Assembly (NCBI RefSeq): GCF_910594005.1
Contig: NC_057815.1
Location: 61,890,052 to 61,954,051 of the forward strand
DNA length: 64,000 nucleotides
Direction: 5' to 3'
Source of the DNA: Cervus elaphus
Lineage: Eukaryota > Chordata > Mammalia > Artiodactyla > Cervidae
The position numbers and the translations under genes are program-made. Positions within the stretch are counted from its first letter, which is position 1. Every line of letters begins with the position of its first letter. The notes under the pieces are model-generated. The model was given only the letters and a program-made list of their open reading frames with translations, had not been told where the DNA came from and did no database searches. Shown in pieces: positions 11,593-23,290 of the stretch.

Positions 11593-13068
11593 ACTCAGTT
11601 TTAATAATTTATGTCACTAAGAAATCTGTTCATTTTGTTTAGTTGTCAAATGTCTGTCAAATTTATTTGCACAAAACTGTTTATAATGTTCTCTCTGCAA
11701 GTGGCCATGGCCTTGTACCCATATCTTATGTTCTCCTTGGCTATATTCTTCCTACCTATTGACATTTCTCACTACTTCTTGAATTTCCATTTCTTCCAAA
11801 TTCAAAGACTTTGCTCTTATATACATGGACCTTGCCTATTTGCTCTTTACTGAAACCTTAGCACCATAACAAGGGTTTGACTAAATTAGACATAAATACA
11901 TATTTGATAGATGATATGATGTTAAAATGTTGGCCTGAAGGGCCATCACCATTGTTTGTATGCACTCTGCATTGTTCTCCCAGCTCAAGATCAATATCCT
12001 GTGTCAGCTGGGTCTGGTCTCAAATATCTATCTATCTCACTCTTTCTGGATACATGAAGAAAGGTCTAACTATGGATAATGAATGAGCAAACTGCAAGTT
12101 CACATCAATAAAATCTTAGCTTGGAATTTTATGGATAATGCTTATTTGGTTTGAAGAGACAGGTTTCCTGTTCATGTTTGAATGAATAATAAATTATAAT
12201 GTTTTTACTATTAAACATTTCATAGAAAATATATTTATTAAAATACTAAAACACAAAATAGCTAATTTAAAATACATATACATAAGCATGTGCAAATAGC
12301 ATAAAGTTTAGAAATTACAAATGATGATCATCTACCTTCTTATAAATCTTTGATATTTATATCTATTGCTTATTCTAGCACTAATATTTTTTACTTTTCA
12401 TGAGTAAAGAGTAAAATTTCTATTTACATTTTTCATTAGGTTCTGTGACTTCCAAATTTTATGCATGGCTCCATTTCAACTCTGTCACTGCAGATTTTGA
12501 GGATTTGAGGACTATGTGTTGTACATAGCAAATAAATGAGTATTCTTTCATTTTAATCTTCACACATTGATGCCTGGTATCTAGGTTCATGTCATCCAGC
12601 ATTTTAAGATGAAGATGTCATCATGTATCTCCTAAAATCCTGGCTTCCTTTTTTTCTACATGGCAAAACATAATAAAGAAAGAAAAACCATAGCCAAAAG
12701 AAAGAATATAGCTGTAATTCTTTTCCAAGAAGGTCACATTTTCCCCCAACTCAATTGCTCTCCTACACACTTTTCATTTGCCTTTTAAAAGCAAATTGTT
12801 CTGATCAATATGGTAGCCATTGGCCACATGTGGTTATCTCAAAATGCAGATAGTCCCAACTGAAATATGCTTCAGATGTAAATTACCCTGGATTTCAAAG
12901 ATCCAGATCATGGCAAAAGAATGTTCATTATTAAATTATATATTTTATTTGTAGAAATAATACTTTAGATATATTGGATTAAATAAAATACATTATTAAA
13001 ATTAATGTAACTTTTCCTTTTTATTTTAATTTGGCCACATGAAAGCTTAAAATTACATGTTTTTAGTA
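11593..13068. other. Intergenic DNA between receptors A and B
   Basis: AT-rich with no convincing gene. Two ORFs of 69-80 codons at 11611 and 11877 lack any recognisable domain and look like chance frames. Confidence 0.5.
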
Positions 13069-13377
13069 TTTACTTATTTATTTTATTTATTTTTGGTTGC
13101 CCTGGGTTTTTGTTGCTGTGTGCAAGCTTTCTCTAGCTTTAGTGAGTAGAGGCTACTCTTTGTTGTGGCATATGGGCTTCTCATTGCAGTAGAATCTTTT
13201 GCTGTGGAGCACGGGTTCTAGGTTTGCAGGCTATATAGTTGCAGCATGTGGGCTCAGTAATTGTGGACCATGGGTCCAGTTGCTCTGTGCGTATGGAATC
13301 TTCCTGGTCCAGATATTGAACCTCATGTCCCTTGCATTGGCAGATGGACTCCTATCCACTGTGTCAATAGGGAAGTC
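13069..13377 (-). mobile_element. CHR-type tRNA-derived SINE, long form
   Basis: Minus-strand copy: the head 'gacttccctattgacacagt' is at the right end, and the body on the plus strand has the typical 'gagcacgggttctagg', 'gcttctcattgcagt' and 'gttgctctgtgc' modules. A second copy lies at 46725-47055. Confidence 0.8.
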
Positions 13378-13770
13378 ATAAAATAATTCTTTTTTAAGTA
13401 GAGAATATTATTTTAGAGAAAATTCTTATTTTTTTTTAGTGGGATAAGGATAAAGTCATTGCTAATCTGTTCACCTTGTTTATCAAATGAAGCCATCAGT
13501 AGTGATTTGATATGAGTCATATATCTGTAAAAGTTGCATAAAACAGAAAGAAATGCAAAGCCAACAAACAACTACTTCTAAAAATATAATGGTCTTAGTA
13601 TTTGGAAGACAAAATTTGTGTAAAATTCCTTGGTCTTTGGGAGAGGGTTATGTGCTCTAAATCCCCTATGTAGCCCTTTTATTGTATTTTAGTATCACTG
13701 AAGAGCTAATTTGGGATATCTGGGTTTGATATATGTACACTATAACCCTGTTTTTTTTTTTTTAATGAGA

Positions 13771-13890
13771 GATAAGTTTGAAGATATATAATATGTATAT
13801 ATATGTGTATAGCTGAGTCACTGTGCTATAGACGTGAAATTAATACACTGTAAGTCAACTATATGTCAATTTAAAAAAAAATAAAAGGAA
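13771..13890 (+). mobile_element. L1 3' tail fragment
   Basis: It contains 'agctgagtcactgtgctata', 'gtgaaattaatacactgtaa' and 'tcaactatatgtcaat' before an A-rich end. The same tail type is at 52714-52880. Confidence 0.65.
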
Positions 13891-14049
13891 AAAATAATGG
13901 ATGAATAGACTGAAATTTATATCTATGAACTGGGTAAACTGGACATTGTGTCTTCTTTAATAAAACAGTTTGATTTTAAGAGTTCGTTTCTCTCATCCTT
14001 TATTATGAATCTCAAGTTAGCTGGTTTCTTACATAGAATGAGGTTAAGC

Positions 14050-14320
14050 GTATGTCCAAGGGCTGGGCTGGAGCAGTGGCTTAGGTGTTTTGACCACTTT
14101 GTTAGTGGTGCTGAGTGCACAGGGCATGTGCAGTACCTTGCTTTTGCTCCTGACACCCTGTTTTTGCTCCCAACTCTCCAGAAGTGACAGTTGGGTTTTT
14201 GGTCTTTTTGTATCTTTTCACTCTGAATTAACCTCAACTGTGCATGCATGCAGTTATTTTTAGTCTCTTATAGTTTCTTTGTATTTTATTGCTCAAGGAG
14301 ACATTAGTCCAGATGCCAGC
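14050..14320. repeat. Diverged partner of segment 1880-2130
   Basis: It shares ordered blocks with 1880-2130 (see there). It lies only about 240 bp past the end of pseudogene B, while the partner lies about 1.3 kb past receptor A. This fits the loss of DNA downstream of B. Confidence 0.5.
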
Positions 14321-14560
14321 ATTGCAGTACTGCAGCAAAGAGTTCCAGGTTCCAGCCTATCCTGATGCTATTCATCATCTATAACCTGATGACAGAGAAA
14401 AATTTGTTTTTGATCTTTTCCAAATATAAGCTTTTGTGCTTCAATAACAACTTGTGTGTTACTTTGTTTTGATCATGGAAGGAAAATCTCCCCATAGTGC
14501 AATGTCAATACTGTCCTCAAAGTCTGAGCCTCTCAGTTTTCACTAGAAGTACCTGCTTCC

Positions 14561-15113
14561 TTAACCTTCTTGAGCTTTCACTCTGCAAAGCTCTGTCCAC
14601 TTCTTTTTCTTCTTCATCTCACAGTAAAAAACAGGGATGTGCCCTATGAAAAGGGCATTTTTGGCCAAAATAAAAATGGCTGTCTTGATGACAAATTGAA
14701 CAGTGATGATGGGTGTGTACCTTAGTGGATGGCAGATAGCCACATAGTGGTTATAGGCCATGACCATGAATGTGCAGGAGTCCATGGCAAAGAAACTATT
14801 TGTGACGAACATTTGAAAGAAACAGGCAAAGAAGCTGAAGGACCCAAGGTCAAACCAGAAGATGGCCAGCACCTTGGAGATGACAGTGAGGCAGAGCACA
14901 ATGTCCAGTAGGGCAATGAGGCTGAGCAGGCTCATGCAGAGAGGCCTCCAGCTGAATGGTGATCAGGAGGGTAGTGTTGGCTCCCAGCGTCAGAAGCAAA
15001 AGGAGGCTGAGGGGAAGGGATAGCCAGTGCTACCAGTTGGAGGCCATGGCTAAACAGTTCAGGAGGAAACCTGAAACTTCAGTGGGGATGGTGCCATTTT
15101 TGTGTGCTGTCAC
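14561..15113 (-). pseudogene. OR56A: OR56A-type olfactory receptor pseudogene (copy B)
   Basis: A class I receptor remnant alignable with copies C and D from residue 1 to about TM4/ECL2. Lesions visible: the start codon at 15113 is GTG where C and D have ATG; the Gln codon after the conserved Trp in the first 30 residues is TAG; an 11-bp deletion near 14932 removes the PMYY codons of TM2 and shifts the frame; after '...GHIPVFYCEM' the receptor sequence stops and TM5-TM7 are missing. The MAYNHYVAICHP stretch replaces MAYDRYVAICHP, so two residues of the DRY region are changed. The frame from TM2 to TM4 (14561-14935) is still open, which is why a 124-codon ORF remains. No functional receptor can be made. 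The deletion of the carboxyl half may extend to the last few codons of the gene, but the join is too diverged to fix. Confidence 0.9.
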
Positions 15114-16751
15114 TTTTTATCATATATTTATGCAGATTCCTTTTAGTGCTCTGTAAAATTAAGATAAAAATTAGCAACTGATGCAAGATACATGAAAATA
15201 GAACAAGTGACTTGTGGATTCTGGCAGATTCTGCAGAGCTAAGCAAATTTATGTGTATATCCTTTGTGCCTTTGCTGGGATATTCTTATTACTTTTATTC
15301 TTATTACTTTTAACAATACATAAGGATGAGGTGGATTTTATTTCTTTATAAATGTTTGATGTGTGCAAGGTTTTTTTTTTTTTTGTTTGTTTGTTTAAAT
15401 AGAACTGTGAAGTCTTTATAGAAATGAAACAGTCTCTTCCAGGAAGTGGTTCAATGTTGCCACTGTTCTCTTATCACTTAAACTTTCCTCTTGGCATTCT
15501 CTTAGGAACCAAAACTAGGATCACAAAATTGAATAATTAATTGTCCTTACTCTGAAGGAGTAAAACTAAAGCCATTCTAGGCACAATAGATAAAAATAAG
15601 TCCTATGAGAAATGAAAGGGTCTTGCATAAGCTATTATGAGGGTATAGGGGAGGGCTAACTAATGGGCATGGGGAATAGGCTGGAAAAAAGAGAACTGTA
15701 GAGAAAGTGATGTGGTATGTTCCTTTACATTAGAGATAAGGACTCTAAAGATCTCCCTGAATTGTGATAGAGAGTCCAAAGAAGGTAGTAACTTAGCAAA
15801 ATGTCTTAGGTCATGTCTTTCTGGGGTCCTTTAAATCATGCAGTCTATTAAATTTAAATCTGTCTACTCAGAGTTCTCAGATAAAGTTTTATTTTATGGA
15901 TTTAGAAACCTTTTTATCAGGTGTTTACAAACTACTTTGGAGCCTAACATACATAAAATTGCAAATTAATTAATTTTAGAACTCTTCACATTTGCTCAGA
16001 CTGCTCAAATATTCTAGGGTCTCCTCCATTTAATCCTTCATCATCCTGAGGGATGTTTCATTATCCCACATTACAAACAAGGGAACTGGTTCTCAAAATC
16101 CCAATGTTGTGTAGTACAATGGATTGGATGTGAATAATTTCTAGGATTCCTCTGGTCTCAATAAAGAATTCTATGATAATGTACTTACCTCATCAACATT
16201 ATAAAAAATAAAGCAAATTTTATCCATAATACAATTAATAGTTCTGAAAACAGAACTAGAGGAGAAATAACTTTGGAGTGGGGGCAGGATGACAAGGGAA
16301 AGGACATTTTAATCAAACTGGGAACCCAGAATGGAACAATATTTTCATACCATTAGAAACCTACTTTTGTTTTTGTAGTGGTTCAAGTAGTGTTTTTGTT
16401 TCCAGTTATGAATTCTAGTCTTCAAATGCAGCCCCAGTCCTCCTCAGCTGACTCCTCCCAGATTCTCCTTACCAGAGAGTCCCTGTTAGCGACCAGGGCT
16501 GCCTCTCAGAGGAGGGATAAGGGGCATGCCCTCCCAGGGCTCCTCTTTTCACTCTTCCTGGTCCTCTGCTTCCCCAGACAAAGGGTGCTATCTAGCTGAT
16601 GTTTGCCATGCATAGCCTTCCCACTTGATTTGTAGAAGAGATTTACATGACCTAATTCTCATTTTTTTCTTGATAATAATAAAACACATTAGTAATGATT
16701 TTGACAACATTGGATTGGATTTTAAACATATTATGTCCTTTAGGACTCATA
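15114..16751. repeat. 5'-flank duplication block, copy B (first part)
   Basis: Aligns by eye with 29193-32320 (C) and 46015-49510 (D). Shared landmarks: 'gtgctctgtaaaatt' near the receptor, 'gggtataggggagggct' (15650), the 'caaatgcagccccagtcctcctcagc' region (16430) and 'gacaaagggtgctatctagc' (16575). Copy B lacks the L1 tail found in C and D. No other gene is present. Confidence 0.8.
15151..15152 (-). other. Candidate splice acceptor AG, pseudogene B
   Basis: Minus-strand 'aattttacag' with exon sequence from 15150, 37 nt before the ancestral start position. The site survives although the coding region is dead. Confidence 0.6.
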
Positions 16752-16765
16752 ATACTCTGAGTAAG

Positions 16766-16982
16766 GTCTTCCCTGGTGGCTCAGTGGTAAAGAATTCGCC
16801 TGCCAATGCAGGAGACACACAAGACCTGAGTTCAATCCCTGAGTCATGAAGATCCCCTGGAGAAGGAGATGGCAACCCACTCCAGTATTCTTGCCTGGAA
16901 AATTCCATGGAGAGAAGAGCCTGGTGGGCTATAGTATAGTCCATAGGGTTGTAGGAGTTGGATACAACTGAGCATGCACGCC
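16766..16982 (+). mobile_element. Bov-tA SINE with perfect target-site duplication
   Basis: Full-length plus-strand SINE. It is flanked by 14-bp direct repeats 'atactctgagtaag' at 16752-16765 and 16983-16996. The C and D flanks have a single uninterrupted copy of this site ('accatactctgaagaaag' and 'accatactctgaagtaag'), so this insertion is specific to unit B. Confidence 0.95.
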
Positions 16983-16996
16983 ATACTCTGAGTAAG

Positions 16997-17959
16997 TGGG
17001 GAAAGTTGATGATCTTAATAATTTATCCTGTCAAAGGGACAGATTACTTCAGTGGTATTTCAAGTCTTTTCTGTAGGTTAACTGGTAGGACTTGAACAGG
17101 GAAGAAGTCAGTCAGGTCCAAAGTCACCGAATATATGCATACGGCTGTCATCACAGTGAGGTAGAATGCATATCTTATTTGCCATATTGTTTTATAGGCT
17201 TGCAGGTCTCTCACTGGACCATCCTAAGGGTACTTTTCCAGCTATCTGAAATCTCTCTTATTCTTCCACTTGCTATTCTGACTCCTGCTTCCCACTGCTC
17301 ACTGAGTCCAATTTCCTTCTTAGTCCACCTTTATCTTGTGTCTCTTATTACTGTTTTCCTGGGTTTGCCCTTCAAGTATTCAATAAAGATTCTAAAACAA
17401 TTTTTATAGCCGCATTCTCTGTTTTTTTTTTTTTTTTCTATTTCAAAACCATACACACTTCACTTCTACTCAGTGCATCTTGTCTAGCAGTTCAGTGCTT
17501 TTCCAGGTAGAATTGCCCCCAAAGAGTGAGATACTGGAAGTATAGGATATCATTAAGAGGAAAGTCCATAGAAATATAACTTCCAGTTTGGAGCTGTCAC
17601 CAAAGGACCTTCTCCATGTTCTGAATTATGTTCATTCAGCTCTGCCTTTCTCTCCCTCTTTCTCTTAGAATACATTCATTCACTTACAAATTTGTGGAAA
17701 AAAAAATTTACCAAGCGCACCACTTGCCACAGTGACCCAGTTTCTATTAGGTTTGCTTGTATCCACACCTCCTACAACCGAGCCTGCCAAATTCCAAATG
17801 TCCCCTCTAAACACCTTCTCTGATTTTGCTGAGATGAGAGAGGGTGCGAGTCACATCCAAGAGATTCCGAGAGAGAGACAGAGAGAGAGAGAACGGGGCG
17901 GGACGGGGGCACTGAGAGAGAAAATGAGGGGGCCACCGAGGGGAGGAGATTGGAAAAGC
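16997..17959. repeat. 5'-flank duplication block, copy B (middle part)
   Basis: Matches 32330-32540 (C) and 49530-50110 (D): 'cttaataatttatcctgtc', 'gtcatcacagtgaggtagaa' and 'aaagattctaaaacaatttt'. It also contains a T-run at about 17420 and a GA-rich low-complexity stretch at 17850-17900. No gene. Confidence 0.7.
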
Positions 17960-18157
17960 TTGAAAGTGTTAGTTGCTTAGTCATGTCTGACTCTTTGCGG
18001 CCCCATGGACTGTAGCCTGCCAGGCTCCTCTGTCCATGGAATTCTCCAGGCAGGAGTACTGGAGTGGGTAGCCATTCCCTTCTCCAAGAATCTTCCCAGA
18101 GCCAAGTCTCCCGCATTGCGGCCAAATTCTTTACCATCTGAGCCACCAGGGAAGCCC
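17960..18157 (-). mobile_element. Bov-tA SINE
   Basis: Minus-strand full-length copy, with head 'gggcttccctggtggctcag' at the right end. A 174-codon minus-strand ORF spanning it (17772-18296) mixes SINE and GA-rich low-complexity sequence and is not a gene. Confidence 0.92.
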
Positions 18158-18356
18158 TTATTTTTCTTTTACTTTCCTTTCCTCTTGCCATCACCCCTGG
18201 CCCTCCCTGCTCCCTGCTCCTGGCCCCACCACATCGTCCTTCCTCTCCCAGCCCAGCTCCCTTCTTCCCAGTTCCCAGTGGCTGGTACGTGTTCACAAGG
18301 TTAATTTTTTTTTTTTTTTAATGAGTCAGTCAGTCACATATTGTATTTTATCTAAA

Positions 18357-18358
18357 AT

Positions 18359-18389
<31 letters not shown>

Positions 18390-18409
18390 CACACGCACGC
18401 ACACGCACA
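18357..18409. repeat. (CA)n microsatellite with CG interruptions
   Basis: A long (AC)n run with 'gc' interruptions at 18382, 18394 and after. Confidence 0.9.
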
Positions 18410-19423
18410 GCTTTAGCTTGCATGTTAATTTGATCAATCAGTGTATTCAGAAACCCACAAGGCAAATTCTGAACTGGCTCAATCAATGAGTCTTTGGAAG
18501 GCTTCTCTCTTCCTCGCCATCAACCACTGGGTCACCTGCCTTCAAAAAAAACCCCACTACTTCTGCCCTTCAGGTTTTGTCATTTGATCTTTGCACACAT
18601 CATCCTCTGATACTACTCTGCAAAATTTTCACATTTAAGTTTCACATGTCACAGTCCCAAATCTCAGTATCTTCAGAAAGCTTTTCTTATCTAGGGATTT
18701 CAAAGTATTTCCTGAAAGAATTAAGAAATCCCTACAAGGAAGCAGGAAACATTTTGAAATGATCTTTAGAAGGTATAGCCAATTGGAACAACTGGTAATT
18801 TAGAAGTTAGCATCCAAGGGGAACCTAGAAAAAGAAGCACTATCTTGTTTCCTGAAGAACTTTGGGTTAATTATTATTAGCAGTAGGATGAAATTTTCTT
18901 TTTTTAAAGAATAATGTAAGAGGATTATTTCTTTTATTTCCCCCCATTTACTGACCCTTCTGTTCTCTTTTCCCTGGAATATTTGTTCCTACATGTTCTT
19001 CAATGCAAATGCCTCTCGAAAAGCACTGAACAACCTACACAGCCTTAGAAGTATAGAAGCCTCACCTTCTCCCACTCTACTCTTTCCATCTTTTTTTTTT
19101 GCATTCAAACTTGCCAAAGGCAGCACTAGGGCTGAGGACCTGGGGCTAATGGTTACTGGCTCCAGCCAGGGGTAGGAAGAAGCCAGGAAAGTTGAAGGTC
19201 CAAGATTAAAGTGCAAACCTAGCCACCCAAGCTTTTTCCCAAGCTGCAGCACCACTGCAGTTCTGTTTGAGAAGTGGAAGAGTTGTCAGGGATCAGCTAA
19301 TTCTACGAAACTCAGGCAGAGTTGTAAGCCATCTCTCCAAACTGCAGTTATAGGCATTATTGAGGGTATCCAGTGAGATATCTCATTCATTTTCAGATAT
19401 AATTTTCTGGTTTTGGCAGCCAT
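18410..19423. repeat. 5'-flank duplication block, copy B (continued)
   Basis: Aligns with 50810-51460 in unit D: the 'agaaatccctacaagga', 'tttgttcctacatgttcttcaatgca' and 'ccacccaagctttttcccaagct' regions. The 88-codon minus-strand ORF at 18989 is in flank sequence with no recognisable domain. Confidence 0.7.
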
Positions 19424-20255
19424 GTGAAAGTGAAAGTTGCTCAGTCGTGTCTGACTCTTTGTGACCCCGTGAACTATACAGCCCATGGAATTCTCCAGGC
19501 CAGAATACTGGTGTGGGTAGCCTTTCCCTTCACCAGGGGATCTTCCCAATCCAGGGATCGAACCCAGGTCTCCTGCATTGCAGGCAAATTATTATTTTTT
19601 TTCCTCATTATTTTATTTATTTATTTATTTATTTTTCCATTTATTTTTATTAGTTGGAGGCTAATTACTTTACAATATTGTAGTGGTTTTTGCCATACTT
19701 TGACATGAATCAGCCATGGATTTACATGTATTCCCCATCCCAATCCCCCCTCCCACCTCCCTCTCCACCCCATCCCTCTGGGTCTTCACAGTGCACCAGC
19801 CCCTAGCACTTGTCTCATGCTTCCAACCTGGGCTGGTGATCTGTTTCACCCTTGATAATATACATGTTTTGATGCTGTTCTCTCGAAACATCCCACCCTC
19901 ACCTTCTCCCACAGAGTCCAAAAGTCTGTTCTGTACATCTGTCTCTTTTTCTGTTTTGCGTATAGGGTTGTCATTACCATCTTTCTAAATTCCATATATA
20001 TGTGTTAGTAAACTGTATTGATCTTTATCTTTCTGGCTTACTTCACTCTGTATAATGGGCTCTCATTTCATCCATCTCATTAGAACAGATTCAAATGAAT
20101 TCTTTTTAATGGCTGAGTAATATTCCATGGTGTATATGTACCATAGCTTCCTTATCCATTCATCTGCTGATGGGCATCTAGGTTGCTTCCATGTCCTGGC
20201 TATTATAAACAGTGTGCAGGCGAATTCTTTACCAACTGAGCCACAAGGGAAGCCC
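19424..20255 (-). mobile_element. Bov-tA SINE split by an L1 insertion
   Basis: The SINE tail and body are at 19424-19593 and its head is at 20215-20255 ('accaactgagccacaaggga'). The two parts join into one ordinary Bov-tA once the L1 at 19594-20214 is removed. The repeated bases 'gcaggcaaatt' and 'gcaggcgaatt' flank the insert and look like its target-site duplication. Confidence 0.9.
19594..20214 (-). mobile_element. 5'-truncated L1 3' end inserted in a SINE
   Basis: Minus-strand young ruminant L1 with the T-rich end (its poly-A) at the left, then the 3' UTR ('ttggaggctaattactttac') and the final ORF2 codons ('LWYIYTMEYYSAIKKN' at about 20110). It stops at 'tattataaacagtg', so only about 0.6 kb of the element is present. 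Confidence 0.92.
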
Positions 20256-21627
20256 ATAGCTTTTAAAAATTATTTAGATTGACCCAAAATCTGAGGAACT
20301 TGTTTTTGACACCTCCCCCCGCTCATTCCCAAATTGTGGTCTCTGTCTTCAGTGTGTCAAGTTATTTACAATGGATTTAATTCCTACACCATGATTCCAG
20401 CATTTGTAGCAAACACTTTGCCTCCAGTTTCCATATTTTTGTTGAAATCTCCAATTTTTCATAATTGGGCTCTAATGATGTCCAGCTCTTCCCCACACCA
20501 CTCATTAATCTTCCATTCACAAACTCCAGTTTTTCTGCATCTCTGTAACCATCAAGCAAAACACCAGAGAAGATAAAAGGAGAGTAAAGGATAGAACAAG
20601 TTCCTAAACAACAGGCTTTTACCTGTGCCTACTCACCTGAGACCAGATGTTTATCCAATACCCTATTTTCAGGTTACTTCAGCAATACTGACTCAGAAAT
20701 GGAAAAGAACACAGATCTGAACTGAAGAAGTAAGTCTCTCCTTTCTTCTGGTTTTAGTCTTGGAATAGTTGCCTCTCAGCACTATTCACCCACACTCACT
20801 TACAGATGTGAAAATGCAGTCTGGTTTCACTGGTATTGGAACCTTGAATATTTCCCAAGTACCTGGGGTAGCTATAACTCTAGAGCTAGGGGACTCTGCC
20901 CTCTGAGAGCTTCTCCATAGCTGCTCCCTTTGGACAAACAGGCCATTTTGGAACAGGAAGGCAGGAAGATAGGAGAAGTGATGGTTTTCTTTCTCTGTAA
21001 AAGAGAGGACCTCTGGGAATCGGAATCCAAACTTCCATTGATATGTGCTCTGTAGATAGTTTCCAGGCTATGGGTCTTACATTCATCCTTACATGATCAT
21101 ACCGTTTTGCATATACACTCCTGTCACTTTCCATAGATTCTATAAACTCACTCAGAAGTTCTCATGGAATTCCTGAAACATGTTTAATATACAGGGACTT
21201 CCAAAATCATGCTATTGAATGGACTGATGTAAATTTATCATGACTTTTATCATGGCATAATAATGATAAAAATGCAAAGGAAAATTAAGAAAATATTATC
21301 AAGAAAACACAATGTATTTTTCAGAGAGAAAATACAACAATAATCTTTGGTGCATAAAATATACTTAAATAAGATTTGTATACAACTGGTTATTAGGAAG
21401 CATGATTTGTTCCTTTATTTTTATTTTCATTTTTAACCTCACCTATATTATTCATGTTTTTCAAATTATGGAAGCAAGCATCATCCATTTCCTTAAGATA
21501 CTTCTTTTATTTTTATATCACTGTCTTCTGCATATCTCAACGTCCTATTTCTTTTTCCTTCTGAAAAGTGAAATTTCCATTTTACTTAAAGTATGTCTTA
21601 TTAATTAATCTCCAGTATGTTTATTTA
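20256..21627. repeat. 5'-flank duplication block, copy B (last part)
   Basis: Matches 32690-34070 (C) and 51600-52700 (D): 'gacccaaaatctgaggaact', 'tttgcctccagtttccata', 'ggaaaagaacacagatctgaa' and 'catggcataataatgataaaa'. No gene. Confidence 0.75.
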
Positions 21628-23290
21628 GGGCTTCCCAGATGGGTCAATGGGGTATCTCCTCTCCAACGCTCCTGTGCCACGCAGCTGCCTGTGAACGTGC
21701 TGCACTCAATATGCCAGCAAATTTGGAAAACTCAGCAGTGGCCACAGGACTGGAAAAGGTCAGTTTTCATTCCAATCCCAAAGAAAGGCAATGCCAAAGA
21801 ATGTTCCAACTACTGAACAATTGCACTCATCTCACACACTAGTAAAGTAATGCTCAAAATTCTCCAAGCCAGGCTTCAGCAATACGTGAACTGTGAACTT
21901 CCAGATGTTCAAGCTGGTTTCAGAAAGGCAGAGGAACCAGAGATCAAATTGCCATCATCCGCTGGATCATCAGAAAAGCAAGAGAGTTCCAAAAATACAT
22001 CTATTTCTGCTTTATTGACTATGCCAAAGCCTTTGACTGTGTGGGTCACAATAAACTGTGAGAAATTCTGAAAGAGATGGGAATAGCACCTGACCTGCCT
22101 CTTGAGAAATCTGTATGCAGATCAGGAAGCAACAGTTAAAACTGGACATAGAACAACAGACTGGTTCCAAATAGGGAAAGGAGTACGTCAAGGCTGTATA
22201 TTGTCACCCTGCTTGTTTAACTTATAAAGAGTATATCATGAGAAACACTGGGCTGGAAGAAGCACAGGCTGGAATCAAGGTTGTTGGGAGAAACATCAAT
22301 AACCTCAGATATGCAGATGACACCACCCTTATGGCAGAAAGTGAAGAAGAACTAAAGAGCCTCTTGATGAAAGTGAAGGAGGTGAATGAAAAAGTTGGCT
22401 TAAAGCTCAACGTTCAGAAAACAAAGATCATGGCATCCTGTCTCATCACTTCATGGCAAACAGATGGGGAAACAGTGGGAACAGTGGCTGACTTTATTTT
22501 TCTGGGCTCCAAAATCACTGCAGATGGTGACTGAAGACATGAAATTAAAAGACACTTACTCCTTGGAAGGAAAGTTATGACCAATCTAGATAGCATATTA
22601 AAAAGCAGAGACATTACTTTGCCAACAAAGGTCCATCTGGTCAAGGCTATGGTTTTTCCAGTAGTCATGTATGGATGTGAGAGTTGGACTATAAAGAAAG
22701 CTGAGCGCTGAAGAATTGATGCTTTTGAACTGTGGCATTGGAGAAGACTCTTGAGAGTCCCATGGACTGCAAGGAGATCCAACCAGTCCATCCTAAAGGA
22801 GATCAGTCCTTTGAGTTCATTGAAAGGACTGATGTTGAAGCTGAAACTCCAATACTTTGGCCACCTGATGGGAAAAACTGACTCATTTGAAAAGACCTTG
22901 ATGCTGGGAAAGATTGAGGGCAGGAGGAGAAGGGGACGACAGAGTATGAGATGGTTGGATGGCATCACCGACTCAATGGACATGAGTTTGGGTAAACTCC
23001 AGGAGTTGGTGATGGACAGGGAGGCCTGGCGTGCTGCGGTTCATGGGTCCCAAAGAGTCGGACACGACTGAGCGACTGAACTGAACTGAACTGAGGTGGC
23101 TCAGTGGTAAAGAATCTGCCTGCCAATGCAACAGACTCAGGAGATGCAGGTTTGATCCCCGGGTTGGGAAGATCCCCTGGAGGAGGAAATGGTAACCCTT
23201 TCTAGCATTCTTGCCTGGAAATTCCCTGGACAGAAGAGCAGTCCATGTGGTCACAAAGAGTCAGGCACCACTGAGCATGCAAACACACAC
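21628..23290 (+). mobile_element. Bov-tA SINE split by a BovB LINE
   Basis: The SINE head 'gggcttcccag' is at 21628-21638 and resumes at 23095 with 'ggtggctcagtggtaaagaa', ending near 23290 in a CA-rich tail. The intervening sequence is a BovB. In unit C the corresponding flank reads straight through ('ttatttagctatatatt'), marking the SINE as specific to unit B. Confidence 0.85.
21690..23094 (+). mobile_element. BovB (RTE-type) LINE, 5'-truncated
   Basis: Non-LTR retrotransposon with the reverse transcriptase and carboxyl part of its ORF. The YADD catalytic motif is at 22310-22321 within 'NNLRYADDTTLMAESEEEL'. The frame is broken several times (stops near 21815, 22070 and 22534), so it is inactive. 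It ends with the BovB 3' signature 'gagcgactgaactgaactgaactga'. About 50 bp between the SINE head and 21690 are not assigned. Confidence 0.95.

Noticed and set aside
17772..18296. 174-codon minus-strand ORF
   Set aside because: Runs through a Bov-tA SINE and GA-rich low-complexity DNA; no domain, and not kept in units C or D.
18357..18409. Regular (CA)n spacing that could suggest a CRISPR-like array
   Set aside because: A simple microsatellite with no spacers; the organism is a mammal.
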